This document shows, piece by piece, positions 1 through 5,441 of a stretch of DNA of 9,385 nucleotides. Both the position numbers and the translations under genes were made by a program. The DNA comes from Candidatus Woesearchaeota archaeon (GTDB lineage: Archaea > Nanobdellota > Nanobdellia > Woesearchaeales > WJKV01): assembly GCA_019323355.1 (NCBI GenBank), contig JAHWHI010000024.1, positions 1 to 9,385 on the forward strand, written 5' to 3'. The notes beneath the pieces were generated by a model. The model had not been told where the DNA came from. It saw nothing but the letters and a program-made list of their open reading frames with translations, and made no database searches. Numbering within the stretch: the stretch's first letter is position 1; each line of letters starts with the position of its first letter.

Positions 1-1055
1 TTACCATCAACAGCAATCACTGGATTCTTGAAGACATGATCGATATGCACTGGGACCTTGACATCTCCTCCGAAATAGACATTGCTTCCGATTGCAATGT
101 GTGCTGTTCCTAATGCTTTCTCGTTAAGCAAAGTCGGTCCAAAGAAATCTCCATTGGGATTAATGCCGATGCCGAACTCGCCAAGACGGTAGACATTTCT
201 TTTCTCTTCTGATCTTTCCTCTGCCATCTTGAGTGTCTGTAGGACCTTATTTGCCTGAGTCCCTTTGATATCAATGACTTCTCCTCGTGAAAACACCATC
301 TGAACAGGCTTCTTCAGGACAGAAGTTCCTTTGTAGTGTTTGACAGAACCGTCTACAACTACAACACCTTCTGCTTTGCTCTTCCGAGGAGCGATATAAA
401 CTTCGCCGACAGGAAGATTTCCCCCTGCTCCGAATCTCTGGTATTCTCCAGAATTTTTTATTGAATCCATCTTGTTTATCCCTATCCAGAGATCAGTCCC
501 CTTGTCAGTAGAGACCTGCAACTCTTTTCCTTTGTCGAGCACAGAGGAGATTCTTTTTGCTTTTGCCTGCATGTTATGATAGTCAACATCAATCAAACTG
601 ATAATGTTCTGGAACTGTGATGTCGGCAGTTCCTGCAGGCCTGCAGATGTGATATAACGATGATTATAATCCAGACAGAACTGTTTAAGTGACTTGTAGA
701 ATGGTTGCACAGTTCCGATCCCGCGATATGTGCAGAGAAAGATTATTGATGGATCATCGAGCTTTGACAATTCCCGGATTATATACTTGTCAGCAGGCTC
801 CCCTCTTTTCCGGACTGTTTGTACAACAAAACTCGCATCCAATCCTAATCTTTTAGCAGCAAAGAACACGGTCGCTCCCAGCAAAGTCGAAGCACTTTTC
901 CCTGGCTTTCCAAAGTCAGTTATGACAAGAACTTTTTCATCTCCCTTGACACCTAAGCATTGTCTGAAAACATTCTCAACCCGATATGAACTGTCATCAA
1001 CAATATTGTACTGTTTTCTTCTCTTCAGATATTCCACTACTTCTTTGTAAAGCAT
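1..1055 (-). CDS. M29-type (aminopeptidase T-like) metallopeptidase, C-terminus cut by window edge
   Basis: Reading the minus strand from the ATG at 1055-1053 gives 351 codons open to the left edge. The family removes N-terminal residues from peptides using a two-metal site and acts in cytoplasmic peptide turnover. The C-terminal half carries the family's ligand pattern: VGEVYIAP near residue 218, LGEFGIGINP near 293, NEKALGTAHIAIG near 312-322, and VHIDH near 337-341. These supply Glu, Glu, Glu, His and His/Asp candidates matching M29 enzymes, and the following FKNPVIAVDG is also typical. M29 proteins are usually about 360-410 residues, so probably only a few tens of residues are missing. 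No signal peptide is seen. A TATA-like box lies about 28-30 bases before the ATG with no Shine-Dalgarno, suggesting a leaderless message. It diverges from thrS with 83 bases between. The family is fairly sure; substrate preference cannot be read. Confidence 0.85.
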   Translation of the reverse strand, partial: MLYKEVVEYLKRRKQYNIVDDSSYRVENVFRQCLGVKGDEKVLVITDFGKPGKSASTLLGATVFFAAKRLGLDASFVVQTVRKRGEPADKYIIRELSKLDDPSIIFLCTYRGIGTVQPFYKSLKQFCLDYNHRYITSAGLQELPTSQFQNIISLIDVDYHNMQAKAKRISSVLDKGKELQVSTDKGTDLWIGINKMDSIKNSGEYQRFGAGGNLPVGEVYIAPRKSKAEGVVVVDGSVKHYKGTSVLKKPVQMVFSRGEVIDIKGTQANKVLQTLKMAEERSEEKRNVYRLGEFGIGINPNGDFFGPTLLNEKALGTAHIAIGSNVYFGGDVKVPVHIDHVFKNPVIAVDG

Positions 1056-1075
1056 GTTTTTTGTATTATGTGTCC

Positions 1076-1086
1076 TATATAAAAAT
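1076..1086 (-). promoter_or_regulatory. TATA box of the M29 peptidase gene
   Basis: On the minus strand this AT-rich stretch reads ATTTTTATATA. Its 5' side lies about 30 bases ahead of the ATG at 1055, the spacing expected between an archaeal TATA box and a start site at or next to the ATG. There is no purine-rich ribosome site in between, which fits a leaderless message. The assignment rests on sequence pattern and spacing only. Confidence 0.55.
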
Positions 1087-1107
1087 TTGACTAAAAGTTT
1101 AGTAACA

Positions 1108-1115
1108 TTTAAAAA
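1108..1115 (+). promoter_or_regulatory. TATA box of thrS
   Basis: TTTAAAAA begins 31 bases before the thrS ATG at 1139, so transcription should start at or within a base or two of the ATG (leaderless). No Shine-Dalgarno is visible between them. It sits back to back with the promoter of the divergent peptidase gene in the same 83-base spacer. Confidence 0.55.
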
Positions 1116-1138
1116 CAAATCAGGCTTTCTTTTAAAGC

Positions 1139-2860
1139 ATGGCAGATAAAAAACAGGATATTGATTTGGAGACAATAAGGCACAGTGCCTCTCATATAAT
1201 GGCTGCAGCTGTGATAGAATTGTTTCCAGAAGCAAAGCCAACAATAGGCCCTGCCATAGCAGACGGTTTCTACTATGACTTTGATTTCAGGCCGTTCACA
1301 CCAGAGGATCTGAAACTGATAGAAAAGAAGATGTATGACCTGATAAAACAGAAACTGAAGTTCGAAAGAAAAGAGATAACAAAAGAAGAAGCACTGAAGA
1401 TGTTCAAGGACAACAAGTACAAAGTAGAACTTATCAATGAGCTGCCGAAAGGAGAAAAAATTACTATTTATACATCCGGCAAATTCACAGATCTTTGCAG
1501 GGGACCGCACGTTCCAGACGCATCCTACATCGGCGGATATAAGCTGATGAAAGTGGCTGGTGCATACTGGCGCGGTGACGCAGCAAAAGATCAATTGCAG
1601 AGGATCTATGGAACTGCATTCGCAACAAGAGACGAACTGAAAAATTATCTGAAGTTGCTTGAAGAGGCAGAGAAAAGAGACCATAGGAAACTAGGAAAAA
1701 GACTTAACTTATTCTCATTCCACGAGGAAGCTGCAGGAATGCCGTTCTGGCATCCGAAAGGGATGATTTTATGGAACTTGCTATTAGACTACTGGAGAAA
1801 AGAACATCACAATGCAGGCTATGTCGAGGTAAGGACTCCGATCATATTGAGCAGGAAATTATGGATGTCATCCGGACACTGGAAGAACTTCAGGGAAAAC
1901 ATGTATACTTTAAAGATCGACGAGGAGGATCATGCAGTAAAGCCAATGAACTGTCCAGGCGCGATCTTAATGTTCAAGGAAGATCTTCATTCTTACAGGG
2001 AGTTTCCTATGCGTGTCGGAGAAATAGGGTTAGTTCACAGGCATGAACTGTCAGGAGTGTTGAGCGGTTTGTTCAGGGTAAGGCAGTTCCACCAGGACGA
2101 TGCTCACATCTATATGACAGAATACCAGGTCATGGATGAAATTTTAAACGTCATCAGACTTACAGACAAGATTTACAAAACATTTGGATTGACATATCAC
2201 ATGGAGCTGTCGACAAGACCAGCAAAATCAATCGGAACAGACGAGCAGTGGGAAAAGGCAACAATGGGCCTGAAGAAAGCTCTGGACAAATATGGCCAGC
2301 CCTACAAGGTCAATGAAGGAGATGGTGCGTTCTATGGGCCAAAGATTGATTTCCATATCAAAGATGCGCTAGGAAGAACATGGCAGTGCGGCACTATCCA
2401 GTTAGACATGGCACAGCCTGCAAACTTCAACCTGACTTATGAAGCAGAGGACGGTAAAAAACATGTTGTCACAATGATCCACAGGACAATCTACGGTTCA
2501 TTGGAAAGATTTGTCGGAGTCCTGATCGAGCACTTTGCAGGAAAATTCCCAGTCTGGCTCTCACCAGTGCAAGTAATCCTGCTTCCAATAGCAGACAGGC
2601 ACAAAAACTATTGTAAAGAACTGAAACAAAAGATGGAGAACAATGGTCTGCGTGTCGAGATAGATGACAATGCATTGACAACAAGCAAAAAAGTACGGAA
2701 TGCGCAGATGCAGTACATCCCGTTCATATTAGTCATCGGCGATAAAGAACTGGAAAGCAAGACAGTAAATGTAAGGACGAGGAACAACGAAGTTTTAGGA
2801 GAAATAAAGGTCAACCAGTTTATAACAGATGTTCTAAAAGATGTAGAATTGATGCGCTAG
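1139..2860 (+). CDS. thrS: Threonyl-tRNA synthetase, bacterial-type, lacking the TGS domain
   Basis: This class II synthetase charges tRNA(Thr) with threonine and should clear mischarged Ser-tRNA(Thr). The protein opens directly in the editing (N2) domain: the HxxxH motif is H15/H19 (RHSASH) and the partner pair is C120/H124 (CRGPH). The catalytic core follows from about residue 195. The zinc ligands that select threonine are C272 (MNCPG), H323 (HQDDAHIY) and H448 (MIHRT). Motif 2 is around HRHELSG to FRVRQFHQDD, motif 3 is IHRTIYGSLERF, and an anticodon-binding domain runs from about 475 to the end. At 573 residues it is some 60-70 shorter than the usual bacterial enzyme (about 640) because the N-terminal TGS domain is absent. 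An in-frame TAA at 1133-1135 rules out a longer start. Most archaea use a different editing domain, so this gene is probably of bacterial origin. Its stop interlocks with that of the convergent gene at 2857-2860. Confidence 0.97.
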   Translation: MADKKQDIDLETIRHSASHIMAAAVIELFPEAKPTIGPAIADGFYYDFDFRPFTPEDLKLIEKKMYDLIKQKLKFERKEITKEEALKMFKDNKYKVELINELPKGEKITIYTSGKFTDLCRGPHVPDASYIGGYKLMKVAGAYWRGDAAKDQLQRIYGTAFATRDELKNYLKLLEEAEKRDHRKLGKRLNLFSFHEEAAGMPFWHPKGMILWNLLLDYWRKEHHNAGYVEVRTPIILSRKLWMSSGHWKNFRENMYTLKIDEEDHAVKPMNCPGAILMFKEDLHSYREFPMRVGEIGLVHRHELSGVLSGLFRVRQFHQDDAHIYMTEYQVMDEILNVIRLTDKIYKTFGLTYHMELSTRPAKSIGTDEQWEKATMGLKKALDKYGQPYKVNEGDGAFYGPKIDFHIKDALGRTWQCGTIQLDMAQPANFNLTYEAEDGKKHVVTMIHRTIYGSLERFVGVLIEHFAGKFPVWLSPVQVILLPIADRHKNYCKELKQKMENNGLRVEIDDNALTTSKKVRNAQMQYIPFILVIGDKELESKTVNVRTRNNEVLGEIKVNQFITDVLKDVELMR

Positions 2861-3741
2861 AAATCGCTCTCTTCTCGTTGTGATTCATTACTTGGTTTCT
2901 TTTTCTCTTCTGTCTTCTCTTCAGATTCTTTTTTCTCCTCTGTTGCTTCTGCTTTTTCTTCCTTCTTATCTTCTTTTTTGGCAGGCGGCACTCCAAAGAA
3001 CAATTCTCTTCGTTCCTCAGGAGTCAGCTTCCTGAAACCGTCCTTTATCCGGTCGATATCATCATCAGTTATACCCTGCCGCGGTATCTTGTAGATTATG
3101 TCATCGATTATCTCCCCGCTCTCGATCTTTTTCTGCAGCTCAACAAAAGGGCTGATATAATTTTTATATACATAGTATCCTGCACCAGTTATTGAGCCTG
3201 CCCCTATCAAAAGGAATACTGCAGCTGCACCGACAATCCACCATCTGAGATTTCTATGTCCGGACTGCACTTTCTCCTGTTGCTCCACACCAGATATGAT
3301 CTTGTATCCTCTTTCTCCCAGGACAAACTTTGCAGCAAGTATCTGGTCACTGAAAAGTTTGCGATAGAAAGTATCCTTTGTCTCTTCATCCTCTACCTCT
3401 ATCTTTGCGAACCATTTCTCTAACCAGGAATCTTCTTCTGGGTCTGTAAGACGATCAAGTTCACTCTCTTCAATTGGAAGTGTCCTGTACTTCATGGTAC
3501 TGTAAGCTTTCTCTGCGAATCTCCAGAGAGAAGAGATATATTCTTCGTGCAGCGCAGGTATTGTCCTGTCACTGTCACTGGTAGTGTTCAATCCGATCTG
3601 GCTCTCCCTGTATTTTCCAAGATATTTCACAAAACCCAGACCTTTTACAGCAGAAACTCTATATTCATTGCCAACTCCGTCTGGCATGACTGCTTTTTCC
3701 TCCAGTCTTTTGCCTATCTGATGATTTTCTTCTTCAGTCAT
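2857..3741 (-). CDS. Single-span membrane protein with Lys/Glu-rich C-terminal tail, unknown function
   Basis: The function of this 294-residue protein is not recognised. The N-terminal region (about 1-160) is soluble, charged and rich in acidic residues, with no signal peptide. A long hydrophobic segment spans about 166-192 (starting LRWWIVGAAAVF). A predicted helical segment follows (about 195-250, including LTPEERRELFFG), then a low-complexity Lys/Glu tail from about 254 to the end. I start it at the ATG at 3741 because the preceding gene stops one base upstream (TAA at 3745-3743). A longer reading from 3849 would overlap that gene by more than 100 bases. Only a weak GGAA precedes the ATG, so translation is probably coupled to the upstream gene. 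Without a signal peptide the N-terminal part should be cytoplasmic and the charged tail outside, which is unusual; the topology is uncertain. It converges on thrS with a four-base overlap. Confidence 0.8.
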   Translation of the reverse strand: MTEEENHQIGKRLEEKAVMPDGVGNEYRVSAVKGLGFVKYLGKYRESQIGLNTTSDSDRTIPALHEEYISSLWRFAEKAYSTMKYRTLPIEESELDRLTDPEEDSWLEKWFAKIEVEDEETKDTFYRKLFSDQILAAKFVLGERGYKIISGVEQQEKVQSGHRNLRWWIVGAAAVFLLIGAGSITGAGYYVYKNYISPFVELQKKIESGEIIDDIIYKIPRQGITDDDIDRIKDGFRKLTPEERRELFFGVPPAKKEDKKEEKAEATEEKKESEEKTEEKKKPSNESQREESDF

Positions 3742-3742
3742 T

Positions 3743-4006
3743 TTAATTTCCAAACAATTTCTGAGTTGTCCTAGATAAAGATTGCAAAGTGAAGGCTGCT
3801 GCGAATGCAACCCCAAAGCCCATAGGTTCATAATATTGCGCAATGACAATCGCGAGAATCAATGAAAGTATAATGCCTGCTCCAGCAGAAACCAGATATC
3901 TGTTGTTCCACTTCAGTTTGGGATTATTCTTCAGCTCAACAAGGTAGGGAACAAATGTACGTGCAAGTATACCGCAGAATATGCCAAGATAATGTTCATA
4001 GACCAA
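3743..4006 (-). CDS. Small multi-span membrane protein (87 residues), unknown function
   Basis: This is the first gene of a two-gene operon. I chose the TTG at 4006-4004 as start because GAGGTG, a good match to the archaeal anti-Shine-Dalgarno, sits five bases upstream (4017-4012); no in-frame ATG near it is as well placed. Three hydrophobic stretches are visible: about residues 5-22, 38-58 (YLVSAGAGIILSLILAIVIA) and 63-77. They are separated by a basic loop (KNNPKLKWNNR) and followed by a polar end. Size and layout resemble small holin-like or scaffold membrane proteins, but no family is recognised and no function is claimed. The next gene begins one base after its stop, so the two products are likely made together and may interact in the membrane. 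Confidence 0.75.
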   Translation of the reverse strand: MVYEHYLGIFCGILARTFVPYLVELKNNPKLKWNNRYLVSAGAGIILSLILAIVIAQYYEPMGFGVAFAAAFTLQSLSRTTQKLFGN

Positions 4007-4011
4007 TATAC

Positions 4012-4017
4012 CACCTC
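4012..4017 (-). promoter_or_regulatory. Shine-Dalgarno fixing a TTG start
   Basis: The minus strand reads GAGGTG, complementary to the archaeal 16S rRNA tail, with five bases before the TTG at 4006. It is the main reason to accept the TTG start of the 87-residue protein. Confidence 0.6.
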
Positions 4018-4040
4018 TCAGATATAATAAGCACTACTTC

Positions 4041-4048
4041 TTTATAAA
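4041..4048 (-). promoter_or_regulatory. TATA box of the two-gene membrane-protein operon
   Basis: TTTATAAA on the minus strand predicts a start near 4017, giving a leader of only about 10-12 bases that begins with the Shine-Dalgarno. Its plus-strand counterpart, for the divergent gene, lies some 25-30 bases away at 4073. Confidence 0.55.
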
Positions 4049-4072
4049 TCTTTTTTAGAAAAACCAGACAGA

Positions 4073-4080
4073 TTTATATA
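4073..4080 (+). promoter_or_regulatory. TATA box of the Cys-rich surface protein gene
   Basis: TTTATATA begins 32 bases before the ATG at 4105 and 26 before the ATG at 4099. Usual archaeal spacing (about 31-33 from the 5' end of the box to the transcript start) favours a leaderless message starting at 4105. No Shine-Dalgarno is present. Confidence 0.6.
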
Positions 4081-4104
4081 TAATACTGCCTCTTCTGTAT
4101 GAAT

Positions 4105-5379
4105 ATGGCCAGTAGACACAAGAAATTATTTCCAGCAGGATTCCCGCATCATCACAAGAGGGAGAAGACTGGCATAATAGTAACATTCGTGATATTTGTT
4201 ATAGTTCTTGTAGTTTTCATCATACTCGGAAGAGTTCCTGCACCGCAGGCACCAGGCACTCCACAGGCAGGTCCGTTGGGTGCAGCAGGAGAGGCACTGC
4301 CAGACTGGGCAGTCATAGCAGGACCGAAGTTCCAGGTTTCTCCGACAACTTTCAGCATCCCTGATAAATTAGCGAGCTATGAAGCAGATGTCTCGATACG
4401 GGATGATTACATCTGGGGCATGGCGTACAAGCTGAACAAGTTCAATGCATGGGAACCCATTAAACTGGAATGCCTGCGCTATGTGAAATCAAACTGGTGC
4501 AAGGACCAGGCAACAGCAAAGACAAGAGTCTCGCTCGATGATTTTGAGCCTGGAACAAATTTTATGATTGCGTATTCATGTACTCTTGACAAGAAATCCT
4601 ACAACTGCAACGACGGCAAATGGCTTGTCAGATCATTCATTGTGAATGCTCCTGGTTTTGAGCCGGCAACTCCGAAACCGCCTGGAATCTGCATGGACAC
4701 TGACGGTGGAGAGGCTCCAGAAGAAAAAGGAGAGATAACCCTTGGCGGAGAGAAGATCTTCACAGACGAATGCCAGGATTACACTAGATTGATGGAAGGT
4801 TATTGTGAAAACGGCGAGTTCAAGACAAAGTCAATCACATGCCCAAGCAAGTGCGAGAATGGAAAGTGCACTTATTTCAGCTGTATTGAATCCCCTTGCA
4901 AGATGCGGGGAGGAACCTGCTGCCACGCAGGCCTTGGAGAAGGAGGGCATATTGCAGATGGCAGGTTTGACGACGAGTATCTTGAATGCTGGGAGAGTTG
5001 TGCGCAGAGGAAACTGCCTGATCTTACTGTTGAGGATGTATTTTATAAGACCTCGATCAAGAAAGGCTTTAAAGGATTCGAAGTTGTTGTCGGCAATGCA
5101 GGCAACGAAGCAGTCACAGAACCATTTGTAATCACAGGAAACGGCGGAGGGATGGCACTTGACAAGCCTCTAGAGATAACAGAAGTAAGTCCGCCGCTCG
5201 CTGCAAAAGATGCAGTGAGAGTCATGGTTTATATTGCAGACGAGAATGTCCCAAAAGGCGGAATCGGAATAAATGTTGATTTTAAAGTGGATTATAATAA
5301 CGATATCAAGGAAAAGAACGAGCAGAACAACAACTGGCGTGGCATTGTCCAGTTTGACGGCAATGTATACAGGTATTAA
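4105..5379 (+). CDS. Membrane-anchored extracytoplasmic Cys-rich protein with CARDB-like domain
   Basis: The product is 424 residues, with a short basic N-terminus containing HHHKREK. A single membrane span lies at about residues 22-41, with the rest outside (signal-anchor topology). A Pro/Ala/Gly linker leads to an N-terminal domain (about 78-185) with four cysteines. A Cys-rich module follows at about 196-255 with a D-T-D-G-G start and the spacing seen in many DPANN secreted proteins, then more cysteines to about 299. There are sixteen cysteines in all, none in the span, consistent with eight disulfides. The C-terminal ~110 residues resemble CARDB, an Ig-like adhesion fold: LPDLTVEDV, VVGNAGNEAVTEPF, and NDIKEKNEQNNNW near the end. 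I prefer the second ATG over 4099 because of TATA spacing; the first adds two residues. A cell-surface or adhesion role is inferred from domains. The DsbA-like protein encoded nearby could form its disulfides. Confidence 0.8.
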   Translation: MASRHKKLFPAGFPHHHKREKTGIIVTFVIFVIVLVVFIILGRVPAPQAPGTPQAGPLGAAGEALPDWAVIAGPKFQVSPTTFSIPDKLASYEADVSIRDDYIWGMAYKLNKFNAWEPIKLECLRYVKSNWCKDQATAKTRVSLDDFEPGTNFMIAYSCTLDKKSYNCNDGKWLVRSFIVNAPGFEPATPKPPGICMDTDGGEAPEEKGEITLGGEKIFTDECQDYTRLMEGYCENGEFKTKSITCPSKCENGKCTYFSCIESPCKMRGGTCCHAGLGEGGHIADGRFDDEYLECWESCAQRKLPDLTVEDVFYKTSIKKGFKGFEVVVGNAGNEAVTEPFVITGNGGGMALDKPLEITEVSPPLAAKDAVRVMVYIADENVPKGGIGINVDFKVDYNNDIKEKNEQNNNWRGIVQFDGNVYRY

Positions 5380-5407
5380 TAAACAGATAAAAACCCCAAA
5401 AGCAAAG

Positions 5408-5415
5408 TTTATATA
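5408..5415 (+). promoter_or_regulatory. TATA box that decides the start of the next gene
   Basis: TTTATATA begins only 13 bases before the ATG at 5421 but 34 before the ATG at 5442. A transcript from this box would start around 5439-5442, so the first ATG would lie outside the message. The upstream AAGCAAAG could serve as the purine-rich BRE. It shows the 5442 gene has its own promoter rather than depending only on read-through from 4105-5379. Confidence 0.6.
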
Positions 5416-5441
5416 GACGCATGCGATTTCTTCATTCTAGA

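Noticed and set aside
730..1050. 106-codon plus-strand frame
   Set aside because: It is a shadow of the M29 peptidase gene, whose conserved motifs are on the minus strand.
1109..1684. 191-codon open frame on the minus strand opposite thrS
   Set aside because: It lies antisense to the well-conserved editing domain of ThrRS, has a Cys/Phe-rich composition typical of a shadow frame, and covers the promoter spacer.
3742..3849. Upstream start giving a 330-residue form of the Lys/Glu-tailed protein
   Set aside because: The extra 36 residues overlap the 87-residue gene in another frame; the ATG at 3741 fits the one-base operon spacing.
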